Assembly: GCF_028476545.1 (NCBI RefSeq)
Contig: NW_026731895.1
Span: 359,501 to 423,500, forward strand
Direction: 5' to 3'
Source: Physella acuta
Taxonomy: Eukaryota > Mollusca > Gastropoda > Physidae
DNA length: 64,000 nucleotides
Below the pieces are notes generated by a model that saw only the letters and a list, made by a program, of their open reading frames with translations, searched no databases and was not told where the DNA came from. Below, piece after piece: positions 1 to 10,230 of this stretch (its first letter is position 1; the number at the start of each line of letters is the position of its first letter). Made by a program: the position numbers and the translations under genes.

Positions 1-85
1 ATTAATTAATTATAATTAATTAATTCGGTTCTGTTGTACTAGTGTTTGTTTAAATAAATAAAACAACCAAACCTATAATGGTTAT

Positions 86-285
86 ATGTGTGGACCAATT
101 TCTTGTCCTACATGTCCTATCGTGTGGGCCCATTTCTTGTCCTACATGTCCTATCGTGTGGGCCCATTTCTTGTCCTACATGTCCTATCGTGTGGGCCCA
201 TTTCTTGTCCTACATGTCCTATCGTGTGGGCCCATTTCTTGTCCTACATGTCCTATCGTGTGGGCCCATTTCTTGTCTTTCAATC
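86..285. repeat. 34-bp minisatellite, about 5.5 copies
   Basis: A 34-bp unit containing CCTACATGTCCTATCGTGTG recurs at 107, 141, 175, 209 and 243. Open frames on the + strand exist only because the unit lacks stops; the translation is a low-complexity Cys/Pro repeat with no domain. The flanks are AT-rich unique sequence. Confidence 0.9.
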
Positions 286-311
286 ATACTGTTAAAAGGA
301 AGATTTATTAA

Positions 312-865
312 ACAATAATTATCATGCTTTAAGTGTATGGTCATGATATAAATGTAGGCGTAAGATAAAACGGGTAATTTACATGTACAGGAGTTACAAT
401 TAGGATTTATCGTACCTAGTCGTTAGAGTTAAGATGGGGTTATGTTTGGGTTTAAGTCCAAGTTAGGTTTATGTTAGGTTTAAGATTGGCGATACTGATA
501 ATTGCTGATTTTAGAGCTATCGGGAGCTACCATTTATGTTACGGCTAACTCAGAAGTATCTGAAAACCTACCCTGCCTGGTGAGAAGATGTAATTAATAA
601 CCAGCTGTTAAACCGTTAAACTTTCTTTGTTAAACTTTATTGTTTAGATATTCAGGAGAGATAACACGCACATAAATCTATGTAAGCACGAGCACGGAAT
701 TATCATTTAAACCTAATAAATATTAATTCATTAATTTAATTAGCGCTTTAAAAATACAGCTTATATAAATCAACCTATGTAAATAACTTTTGTTATTGTA
801 AACAAAACTACGTGAACTTAATACAAATAAACGTAAACAAAAATATATTGTTGATTTACTGGTCA
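312..865. other. AT-rich stretch, nothing recognised
   Basis: No gene, RNA or element was recognised. Positions 415-490 carry a loose run of GTTAGGTTTA-like words, too degenerate and too internal to be called telomeric. Confidence 0.5.
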
Positions 866-1190
866 AATAGACGTCACACATAATTAAAACAAATTTCTCA
901 TGGACGTCAAATGGACGTCACACGTACTTTACTCACAATTAACTAAAACGTCATACAGATGTTATACATACAGAAGACACACTTCATTAAGACGTCATTT
1001 ACACGTTATACATAGTTAACACAAAACTCACTAAGAAGTTGTATACATGTCACATATATTTAACACACAATTCACTAAGACGTCACACAGACGTCATACA
1101 TACTCAACACATATTCCACTCAGACTTCATACAGACGTCAATTAAAATCAACACATACTTCACTCATACGCCATATAGATGTCACATATT
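866..1190. repeat. degenerate GACGTC-rich repeat
   Basis: Poorly conserved units of roughly 50-60 bp each combine a GACGTCA or ACGTCAT core with ACACA and TTCACTCA-like words. It looks like an old tandem array. The GACGTC cores resemble CRE-like half sites, but no function is shown. Confidence 0.5.
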
Positions 1191-1429
1191 TTAAATAAAC
1201 CGGGAGTGATCTCCCCTAAACTTTCTCGAATATTCTTATATAAAATAACAGGGGATGGGAACTCGGGCTATAGACATGATTTTTAATCCATTTTAAATAC
1301 TTAAAGTTTTAAAAATAGAATAAAATCTCGTAGACAAATTAATTGCACACCAAGTGAAAGCCAAATAAAAAAGCGCATAATAGTGCGCAATATTATTAGT
1401 ACTTTTAAAATTTACATTAGTTTTTTGAG

Positions 1430-1885
1430 AAATCGGAAGTAGCGTAAAGTACTACTTCCAGTCAACGGAAATTACTCAAACTTTAACAGAAGGTAGAGAA
1501 TTAGATCTTTTACTTACATGTGAAATTTCATTTATCTATCTGAAATAGTACTCAAGTTATAGGCTTTTGAAAAATTCAAAGCAGGAAAAGTACCACTTTC
1601 GGTTATGGGAAATCGCTCAAAAGTTGATGCGGATCTACGATTTTGATAAAATACTTATATATGAAATTTCATCAAACTAGCTGTAACGGTACTCAAGTTA
1701 TCGTGTTTACACACAGACACACAGACAGACACACAGACATACGGACAAGATTGCAAAATTATGTTTTTCCGTATCAGTGCGGTGTAAAACGTCGAGATTT
1801 GTAAAAATCTCGATTTTTTTTTTTGCACGATTACAAGACTTTCTCTATACTTCGTATATACGAGAAAGTGAAAAAGACATCACAT
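1430..1885 (+). mobile_element. unclassified interspersed repeat with 3' hairpin
   Basis: Two diverged copies of a module of about 125 bp lie in tandem. Each has GTACTACTTCC/GTACCACTTTC, then GAAATTTCAT, and ends in GTACTCAAGTTAT (near 1550 and 1693). A CA/GACA-rich simple tract and a T-rich stretch follow. The segment ends in a hairpin whose stem is ACTTTCTC/GAGAAAGT (about 1840-1872). This layout resembles the 3' tail of a non-autonomous retroelement. No coding region or target-site duplication was found, so the family is left open. Confidence 0.45.
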
Positions 1886-2340
1886 CAAGTTCACACACTC
1901 TCCATAATTTTCACATAAAATTCACACAATAACCTTAACATTAACAATCTAAAACACATACTTCACAAAACATGTTGTAATAGGCCGACTCAGTTAACAA
2001 CACAAAAAAGCGAAATCGTGACCAAAAAAAATCTGGCGGGGGTTGAGGCTAACAAGGAAATATTTTACTCACTGCTAGTGAATTTTTTTTTTCAAAACGT
2101 CACACGCTCAGTAGTAGCCTACTCAGCTATTTGATGTCATGCATTGGCCATCTAAATAATTTAGACCTATCTTTTACACACACAATTATATCGGCAATAT
2201 TAGAATACTACAACAGCAAGATTATAGAAGGCTGGGTACACTAAGACTATAATTAATAAAAAATACAATCAACTTAGGTAAGTGGAAGAACTGTAGTAAA
2301 TTAAAGTTTAGTAGCCTGATGTTTTTATAGAAGATTTGTG
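1886..2340. other. AT-rich stretch, nothing recognised
   Basis: No gene, RNA gene or mobile element could be supported in this stretch. Confidence 0.5.
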
Positions 2341-2342
2341 TT

Positions 2343-2852
2343 TTGACGGCATGTTCTGTAGTTGTAGACTAACAATGTTCTTTGATTGTAGACTAACAAT
2401 GTTCTATGATTGTAGACTAACAATGTTCTATAGTTGTAGACTAACAATGTTCTATAGTTGTAGACTACCAATGTTCTATAGCTGTAGACTAACAATGTTC
2501 TATGATTGTAGACTAACAATGTTCTATAGTTGTAGACTAACAATGTTCTATAGTTGTAGACTAACAATGTTCTATAGTTGTAGACTAACAATGTTCTATA
2601 GTTGTAGACTAACAATGTTCTATAGTTGTAGACTAACAATGTTCTATAACTGTAGACTGACGATGTTCTATGATTGTAGACTAACAATGTTCTATGATTG
2701 TAGACTAACAATGTTCTATGATTGTAGACTAACAATGTTCTATGATTGTAGACTAACAATGTTCTATGATTGTAGACTAACAATGTTCTATAGCTGTAGA
2801 CTAACAATGTTCTATAGCTGTAGACTAACAATGTTCTATGATTGTAGACTAA
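2343..2852. repeat. 24-bp minisatellite, about 21 copies
   Basis: The unit is GTTCTATAGTTGTAGACTAA plus CAAT, with a frequent ATGATTG alternative for ATAGTTG. Because 24 is a multiple of 3, both strands stay open for over 170 codons (FYSCRLTM-type and LLVYNHRT-type peptides). The peptides simply echo the DNA period, so coding is not supported. Confidence 0.92.
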
Positions 2853-3041
2853 CAACAAAGCACAAGTAATGGGTAGCGGCACCATAGTCAGCAAGATACA
2901 ATGCTTATTTTAAACAGTAACTACACTAATTTAACAGTTTATACAATCAACATTTTTCGGTTAAGCCTAAATATTTGACGAGTTAAAAGCACATCGACCG
3001 GCAAAGACACAGGATCGAAACCTGCGAGAGATAAGTATCTA

Positions 3042-3215
3042 GCAATCACCCCTTCCACTATGCTCATCCGACAATCATCTTCCACACGTCCACACTGTGT
3101 GAGGCTATACTCATCCATCAATCACCCCTTCAACTATGCTCATCCGACAATCATCGTCCACGTTTTAAGGCTATACTCATCCAGCAATCACCCCTTCCAC
3201 TCATGCAACAATCCT
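3042..3215. repeat. about 73-bp repeat, 2.5 copies
   Basis: The string CAATCACCCCTTC followed by CTATGCTCATCCGACAATCATC recurs near 3042, 3119 and 3185, with decay between copies. No coding content was recognised. Confidence 0.6.
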
Positions 3216-3315
3216 CCACACGTGTGTACTATTTTAGTGTATTGTCTCTTGGTGTTTATCTTCGACCCTCCGCCATTTACTCCCGCCCAATCTTCTAATG
3301 CGTCGTGACACGGAC

Positions 3316-3390
3316 CACGTATCACGTGACCACGTATCACGTGACCATGTACCACGTGACCACGTATCACGTGACCATGTACCACGTGAC
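3316..3390. repeat. 15-bp array carrying five CACGTG E-boxes
   Basis: CACGTG palindromes start at 3323, 3338, 3353, 3368 and 3383, exactly 15 bp apart, in units alternating CACGTATCACGTGAC and CATGTACCACGTGAC. CACGTG is the canonical site for USF/MYC/MITF-class bHLH-zip dimers rather than the CAGCTG form favoured by MyoD. The array lies 2 kb upstream of the MyoD start codon. A regulatory role is inference. Confidence 0.85.
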
Positions 3391-3819
3391 CCACTACCTA
3401 GTGCACGAGTTGAATCAAAGAATTCTTTAAGACCCACCGTGCAAAAAATAAAAAACGATCTTTTTCTTCCTAGCGCATTATCTTCTGATGTCATACTTGC
3501 TTACACTGATGTAATATTAAGCGGAGGATTTTCATCTATCGCGCATGTCTCCTGCGCACGACGGTTCTGATACTTTAAACCCATAAGGGCAGACAAGCGA
3601 GTGATGAATTTCCTCAGTAATCCTCTTAATAATAGTTAAGGATAAGATACTATTTCATATTCGCGAGGGCTGCAGATAAAAACGAATGCTTTAGAAGTTC
3701 CGAACTTGTTTTTTTTAAAGATTAAGAATGAATTTAACGAAGAAGAAATGGAAAGGAGGGGTGGGGGTGTTTTAAAATGGAATCCGGAGGGATTAATCTG
3801 TAGATCTTAGTTTGTCAAC

Positions 3820-3955
3820 ACCTATCGCGATACTCACACCAACTCGGCCACACATCAAGGTGCGGTTAACCCCGAGTTGCACTAGCTATTGTGTGATTTG
3901 AACCCGGGCTGAATTGTTCTAGATATAACCACACGGCTATACTGTCGGCGTGTCC
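3820..3955 (-). mobile_element. tRNA-derived SINE fragment
   Basis: On the minus strand a box-A-like TAGCCGTGTGG (3929-3939) and a box-B-like GGTTCAAATCA (3894-3904) are spaced as in a tRNA. The sequence continues past box B into unrelated DNA and no cloverleaf was confirmed, so a SINE relic is likelier than a tRNA gene. Outer limits are approximate. Confidence 0.5.
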
Positions 3956-3989
3956 CTAATCAGATACCTCAACAACATCGCTGGGAGTT

Positions 3990-4056
3990 GGCGTGTTTGG
4001 TGGTGTCATTGTCTGTTGATAAAATGTTTGGTGGTGTCATTGTCTGTTGATAAAAT
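3990..4056. repeat. short tandem duplication
   Basis: GTTTGGTGGTGTCATTGTCT plus TGTTGATAAAAT occurs twice in direct succession, with a third, partial echo just after. Confidence 0.7.
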
Positions 4057-4341
4057 GTTTGTTGTTGCTGCTTAATGTTGATAAAAATAGGCATGATGTC
4101 ACAGCGGAAGATAAAGATTGTTGCAACTTCAGTTGTTGTAGAAAGTTTGGAGCTAAGTTGATAGATACAGTGCGTTTGTGGCAGCGCTTGTTGTTCGCGT
4201 GTTTGTAGTAGCCTTAGTTCATCATGTGGGTATTTAGAGAGGATGTTTTGGATTTACAATAAAATTGCACACCCGTGCTTCAATAATTATCTCTAGAATA
4301 AATATCCCTTGAGGTTTTAAAATGTGTTTTATCATTTATAT

Positions 4342-4558
4342 CAGGGGTCTCCAAACTTTTTAGTCCGAGGGCCGCATTAACTATCAAATTTCAGTTCGGT
4401 GGCCAGTTTCTTACAGACATGTCTTTGATTTTTCTGGGCAAAGTTCCTCAGCCATCACCAACAAACGGTTTTTCCGTGGACAAAAAGATCTCCGCTGGCC
4501 GGATGATAGGACCTTGCGGGCCGCATACGGCCCGCGGGCCGTAGTTTGGAGACCCCTG
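4342..4558. mobile_element. hAT-type MITE (217 bp)
   Basis: The ends are perfect 16-bp terminal inverted repeats, CAGGGGTCTCCAAACT at 4342 and its complement ending at 4558. They are flanked by the perfect 8-bp target-site duplication ATTTATAT (4334-4341 and 4559-4566). An 8-bp duplication and a CAGGGGTC terminus are typical of hAT elements. There is no transposase frame, so it is non-autonomous. The flawless ends suggest a fairly recent insertion, about 0.8 kb upstream of the MyoD start codon. Confidence 0.93.
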
Positions 4559-4826
4559 ATTTATATGATTATACAATGTTTGCCTACGTTAACAATGTAG
4601 CATACAACCCCTCCACCTACATAACCCTACAGAGATGCCGATATGTTTCTATGTTGTGAACTTGACCATAATGTTTTGTATTTTATTTATTTAAAACAAT
4701 TTTTTTTAGTATTTGAATTTATTTCACACAATAATCAGCTGCTTGAATTTACTGAGCTTGAAGCTTGTGTATTTGGATTTTACTAACACAATGTTTTGTA
4801 TTTGTTTTTAAAAAGTAAGAAAACTT

Positions 4827-5369
4827 TATAAAAAATGTTCTAATCATATTTTAGGTAAGACGTCTTGCGACTCACCCCATCGTCTGCTCAAGCGCTCATG
4901 ATCTAATCTAAAAAGTAGGCGCGGCGTCTGCCTAGCCTTATCTCGATCTGCATCGGAGCGGCAAAAAGCGATCCGGAGCGGCAGTGATAGTAAAAAATCT
5001 GGGACCCGGAGAATGAGGTGTGATAAAGGTGGACTGGATTCACTATAAGCTGGTCTGGATAGGAAACATTAGAGCGGCATGAACTAGGCAAACACCCAGG
5101 GGTGAAGTTTGCGGTTGATGCAAGAAGCAGGCAAGAATGTGAGCAGTCAGCCGTGAACTGACATGCAAGAAACAAGGGGCGGACGGCTCTGAGAGAGATT
5201 AGAGACAGCAGAAGACAGTATTCAGGACAGCTGTTGTGTTTCGGGAGAAGAATACATCGATTCTAGTTCATATCGCCAGCAGGTTTCAAGATTTGTCGCC
5301 CCTGTATTGCCGTGACCCTGAGAGTTTGAAGACTTAGTGTGAAGGGCCATAACTCAGGCCGGTATCAAG
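4827..5369 (+). promoter_or_regulatory. candidate MyoD promoter and 5' leader
   Basis: A TATAAAAA string lies at 4827-4834, giving a possible TATA box with a leader of about 0.5 kb. A CAGCTG E-box, the preferred MyoD-family site, is at 5228-5233 and could serve autoregulation. An in-frame TGA at 5340-5342 closes the frame upstream of the ATG. No transcription start can be proven from sequence, and an upstream non-coding exon is possible. Confidence 0.3.
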
Positions 5370-6371
5370 ATGATGATGATGGCTGATTATCGCAGCTGTC
5401 GCTACGAACACAACCCGGCGTCCATGTTTCCCGGGGGCACGTTCGCCCCCGGCGCACACGAGCTCCAGGACCCGCGTCAGATCATGGACATCTCCTACCC
5501 CCACCCCTCAGCGGGGCCGGGGCGCCAGGAGCTGTTGAGCCCCCACCACCAGGCCTACTCGCGGGCGGCCTTCTCCCGGCAGTACCCAGCAGATGTGTAC
5601 AGCTACAGCGGATACACGTCACAGCACTTCTACCCCGACCCCCACCACCCCGCCACCTACCCCAACGGTCAAGCTGAATACCAACGTCGGGCGCGGGCAG
5701 TTTCTTCCAATCCAAGTTTTCCCTCGCCTAGCCCAGTCGCCGCGGACACGCCAAAACACTTCCTCGGGCCTAAAGAGGCCGATCGGCCTTGTACGTCCTC
5801 GCCTAAACCCAAAGACGAGGCGGAGAAATGCAGCAAGCGCCGGGAGAAGCCAGACGAGGAACTGGTCAAGCACAAGGTCATCTGCCCGTCCAAGGCCACC
5901 GTCAGTCTGGACACGGAGCCCTGCTCGCCGTCCATCGACGGTGACGGATGTGACGGCAAACTGGACGACAGCCGGTGCGGGAACGAGACCGGAAACAGCA
6001 TGGACTCGTGTGACGATGACGACCCGGACGACCACATCCCGCACGTGCTGGCCCCGGGGTTCCACGGGCCCAACCGCCGCTGCCTGCTCTGGGCCTGCAA
6101 GGCGTGCAAGAGAAAGACCGTCACCATCGACCGCAGGAAAGCCGCCACGATGCGGGAACGGAGACGGCTCAAGCGAGTCAACGAGGCCTTCGAGACGCTG
6201 AAACGTCGGACCTGCCCGAACCCGAACCAGCGTCTGCCGAAGGTCGAGATCCTGAGGAACGCCATCGAGTACATCGAGAGCCTGGAGGAGCTGCTACACG
6301 GGAGCCGCATCAACCGCACCGAGGACATTTGTAACGACAACAACTCCTCCAACAGCGGCTCTGAGTATATG
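5370..6371 (+). CDS. MyoD: MyoD/MRF-family myogenic bHLH factor, exon 1
   Basis: Encodes residues 1-334 of a nuclear transcription factor expected to heterodimerise with E-proteins, bind CANNTG sites and drive muscle differentiation. The start is the first of four ATG codons after an in-frame TGA (5340-5342), with A at -3. Residues 1-200 are a Pro/Ser/Tyr-rich region; an acidic cluster is at 212-221. The Cys/His-rich motif [12 protein letters not shown] (238-249) keeps the Trp (W241) that contacts PBX/MEIS in vertebrate MyoD. The basic region [13 protein letters not shown] (254-266) has the myogenic Ala-Thr pair (A259, T260). Helix-loop-helix follows to about 309, including [10 protein letters not shown] and [20 protein letters not shown]. 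The junction residue equivalent to MyoD Lys124 is Arg269. The exon ends ATG|GTGAGT in phase 0. It is much more GC-rich than its surroundings. Family assignment is very secure. Confidence 0.97.
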
Positions 6372-6632
6372 GTGAGTACACCGTCAACTCTCAAACACAC
6401 ATTTGCTCTGAGTATATGGTGAGTACACCGTCAACTCTCAAACACACATTTGCTCTGAGTATATGGTGAGTACACCGTCAACTCTCACACAAACATTTGC
6501 TCTGAGTATATGGTGAGTACACCGTCAACTCTCAAACACACATTTGCTCTGAGTATATGGTGAGTACACCGTCAACTCTCACACACACATTTGCTCTGAG
6601 TATATGGTGAGTACACCGTCAACTCTCAAACA
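6361..6632 (+). repeat. six-copy 47-bp repeat carrying the exon 1 splice donor
   Basis: CTGAGTATATGGTGAGTACA recurs at 6361, 6408, 6455, 6502, 6549 and 6596, an exact 47-bp period. Copy 1 straddles the true exon 1/intron 1 border, so five further perfect ATATG|GTGAGT donors follow. Reading into the intron in the MyoD frame gives a TGA at 6420-6422 (a 350-residue product), so donors 3-6 would retain that stop. Donor 2 adds 47 nt and shifts the frame. Only donor 1 gives a normal phase-0 junction. Confidence 0.95.
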
Positions 6633-6769
6633 AATTTTTAATACTACACTCATAATTAAATGATATACGATTACTTTAGATAATCATATTTAAACTAACA
6701 CATTCCATGTTTTTTTGCGTAAGTTAATTCTTTTCAGTTACGTGAAACAGTCTAATAGAAACGTATGTA

Positions 6770-6860
6770 GGGGGGGGGGGGGGGGGGGGTTATCAGGTTT
6801 ATAGTGCAAGGAAGCAGCGAGCGCACAAAAGGGATATTATATATATATATATATATATAC

Positions 6861-6932
<72 letters not shown>

Positions 6933-6940
6933 ATGTATGT
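6770..6940. repeat. poly-G(20) and AT/GT microsatellite
   Basis: Twenty consecutive G residues (6770-6789) are followed by a compound ATAT, CATA, TATA and GTGT tract from about 6838. Confidence 0.95.
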
Positions 6941-9599
6941 ATGAAATCCTCTACACAGTGTGAAAAGTGAACACACAATGAAACAGTAGCACGGAATGAT
7001 AGTTTAGAGTTTGAGATTAAGAATGTGTTGTTCATACAATATAATTCAATGTGTGTTTTATCTCAGTACTTGGTTAGCCAAATGTTAGTACAATATCACC
7101 TAAGTACTAAATACCAGCTCGTGCATGTTATGAAGTTTACAATAAAATAATTTTATATTGGGATGTTCCTATACAGTATTTTATAACAACCTGTATTTTG
7201 CACAAACTTGGATGAACATATTTCATTTCTTCTCTTCCGTCCAAGTTGGTGGCAATAGACTTACAACAGATTTCTGAGTAAATGTTTTGTGTGTAAACAC
7301 AGGAATAATCGTTTTAGATGGCCGCTTCATGTCTGTTGTGGATCGCATCAACCACATGTTATTACCTTAGGTAACAATGAACAAGAGAGCAAACAAGGCA
7401 GCCTATGCTGTAAAAGTTAAATTGTTTTATTTTTAACACATCGTTTTCTTTCCATATAAAGTAGGCCCATCTTAATAATCTTACTTTTGTTTTCAAATCA
7501 TAAAGGTAAAGTCACACTTTCTAAATCCCTCCTTCGTCACGCATCGTCACACAATTCCGAACCCTTCCCCTAGGGATATGACGTCATCCGAGTACGACCC
7601 CCCCCTATAGACCTATACGACTGGAATACTAATAGACCATTGGCAATTAAAAACTCACTGAACGGCGGTTTGACGATTTTGTTAATTAATTAAAACTGCT
7701 ATATCCAATTATACCTACACTTCTAAATTTAGTCCGCAACTGCTAATTGTATATATTCAATTAGAGTCTACCTTTAATTATTAACATTCAGTGACAGTAT
7801 CTTATATCTAGTTATAAATAGCATATGTGTAATTATAAATATCATATGATCAGTGTCTAAAACTAATCCTCAATACTACCTCATTAGAGAGCTCACCGAA
7901 TCAAATTCTTCAAATAACTGATACTGATTCTCGTGTTCTTGTAATTAAAATATCTCGCTCACACTTTTATGCTACAAAAAAATCTAAAAACTTTCTTCGG
8001 TACCTCGTAAATAACCCACATAAATCCAGATTTTTCAATTAATTCACATTTCCAGCGTAAATTGGCATTCGTTTTTTTTTTTTTACCTGTTTATAACTTT
8101 GAGTTACCATGAAGTAGTTTATTCTGGCACAAATTGGTCCCTATTTTATAGGTCGTGTGCTGCAGGGGACGTAACAAGACGTCTTGAGTTGCCGGGTGGG
8201 TGGATGTTTGGCCTGTTAATCAGAAACCTGGCCACAGCCCGCCGCGCTAATATTCCCCTCGGCCTGTGATAAGTGATAAACTTGACTAGAATTACTCACA
8301 TTTTTACACTCTTTACACGTGAAAAACACATCCACTACGGCGACTTGGCGAACAGAACGACGCCGTAAACTACTCCCACATTTTTTTTCTTCTTTCTTTA
8401 ACCCACCAAGACCAGAAATAAAATTCACCCCCCCACCCCCGGGGCGCATGTCGTGGAGGAAAAGATGAAATAAGAATTATCTAAAAACGTTTTTTGTCAG
8501 CGGGCTGCTCCCCTTATCGGCTGAGCTAACTAGAGCTTATAAAATCTGGGAGCGCTGTTGGTCGCGGGTCACACCACGGAAGTGACGTAGGGTGTAAAAA
8601 AAAAGGTTCAAAAGCCTGGATGAATGTAAATGTCGTGCTGACTATGGGAAATGTTTGTTTACTTCCTGTAAAATGTTGCCTCCAACAAAATAAAAATTCT
8701 AGGGGAAGTGTTTGTTTACTTCGTGTAACAGGATTTAATTCAGAAAGGGCATTTAGAACACCTAGCCTCGTTAGTTAATGTAGTGGTGGGCCGCGGTGGG
8801 CCGGTGGGTCAGTGGATTGGTGGGCCGTTGGTGGGTCAGAACATAATATTGGTCAAAAGTTACGGTTGTGAAAAAATGAATTAAAATCTCCCAATGAATA
8901 ATGGTCTTAAAACAAATATCTTCGTTTTGCTCTTTGCAACAGTTTAATATTATAGTATTCGGTATTTATATTCGTATTTTCCAATTCTCACAAAACTAAA
9001 ATAAAACTTTATGTAAGCATCATTTACTATTTCATTGTTTGTAAGTTGAATGCCGATTGATACCGCAATTACTTCACGTACCACGCAATGTTAATTATTT
9101 AAACAATTTTAACAAATCATCAGGCGTATTAAAAATAATTTGCGTATGCGAACACGTCATCAAAATGTTAACCTACGCGTCCCCACCCCAACCCCGCTCC
9201 CTCTCTCGCCCCCACCCCATGTTTTGAGAGCGCAGCGGGGGTGCACGTAAATATTGTAATTAGTTTCTCCCTGTTCAGCCGACCCAGCTTTCACCCCCGA
9301 TCTTCTAAGCTGCGGGCTTGGTGTTTAAGAACTGCTCAACTTTACAGCTCAAAGCCCGAGTCTAGCACCGCGGCTCAACCCCCCACCCCGGGCCTCCCCC
9401 CTCCCCCCCTCCGTCTCTCACACGCTCACATCTTCAAGCTTCTCAACGCTCAAAGCCAATTTTCAATGATTCTCATATCGGCTCTTCCCCATCGTCGGCC
9501 CTGACAGCATCGGCATTACCGTCGTCATTATTAACGTCATCGCATCAGAGAATAAACGCTCTAAGGTTTCCACGCGAAGACCGTTTTGTTCCGAGTGAC
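6941..9599. other. intronic AT-rich sequence, no gene recognised
   Basis: No exon or RNA was supported. Positions 7507-7606 (CGTCACA-rich, CCCTTCCCC, TGACGTCATCCGAG, poly-C) resemble a repeat seen again at 42003-42311. Positions 8785-8840 are a loose GGTGGGCC repeat. Positions 9180-9450 are C-rich. Confidence 0.45.
7507..7606 (+). mobile_element. short copy of CGTCAC-rich interspersed repeat
   Basis: Shares its word order with the longer copy at 42003-42311: GTCACACTTT, then CGTCAC, then a CCCCTCC/CCTTCCCC tract, a TGACGTCAT palindrome and finally ACGACCCC. This copy looks internally shortened. The class is unknown; the comparison is by eye within this window. Confidence 0.35.
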
Positions 9600-9660
9600 T
9601 TCCCTTACCGGAAGGCGTCCTGAGCTCATTACAGTGAAGTCCAAGATGGCGGCGGCGTGG
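9600..9660 (+). promoter_or_regulatory. ETS plus YY1 sites, possible TATA-less promoter
   Basis: CCGGAAG (9608-9614, ETS type) is followed 29 bp later by AAGATGGCGGC (9643-9653, a full YY1 consensus) in a locally CpG-rich patch. This pair is common at TATA-less animal promoters. It lies in MyoD intron 1, so it could mark an alternative or non-coding transcript. No associated exon was found. Confidence 0.3.
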
Positions 9661-10230
9661 AATGAAGTGTTGGTCCCGCCTAATGGAATGATTGTATTTT
9701 TGGCAAAAAGCTTTTTTTTTTTCTCACCCTCTCCCGAACGTAATTAAAAACTAAACGATGGTGTTTATTTAATAGCGTGAGAACGGCCCGCGTCGCTGAG
9801 GGAAAGACACGCTACTTCAAATAAATTCGTTTTCAGGATTAGACCCTTTGAATGGATCTACAATTGCGAATTAGCATAGTTATTTTGGTCCTTGCTTGAT
9901 TTTGATTGTTATAAAGTCAACAGAGTTTTACGGTGGTATACGCTGCGACCTTTATTGAAGGCAGTCTCCACACAGTCTACTAAACCTATCTAAACCTATC
10001 TACTAAACCTATCTACCGTCTTTCAATCTTTAAAACACTTTAAATTGAACTAAACTCGAGAAACTTTTAGAGATTAAACATTTAACGTGCCGAGACCTCA
10101 TTGAGAAATCGCGATACAATAAAAGATGACGTAGGCCTACATTCTATCACTTGATGGAATTTTTGAAAATTACCTGTTTTCTTATATCCAGTCCATCTTT
10201 ATCGCAATATTTTGCTTGATAGAGGTCAAA

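Noticed and set aside
6372-6422. MyoD ending at 6422 as the normal protein
   Set aside because: The extra 16 residues are intronic repeat translation; conserved exons 2 and 3 exist downstream with good splice sites.
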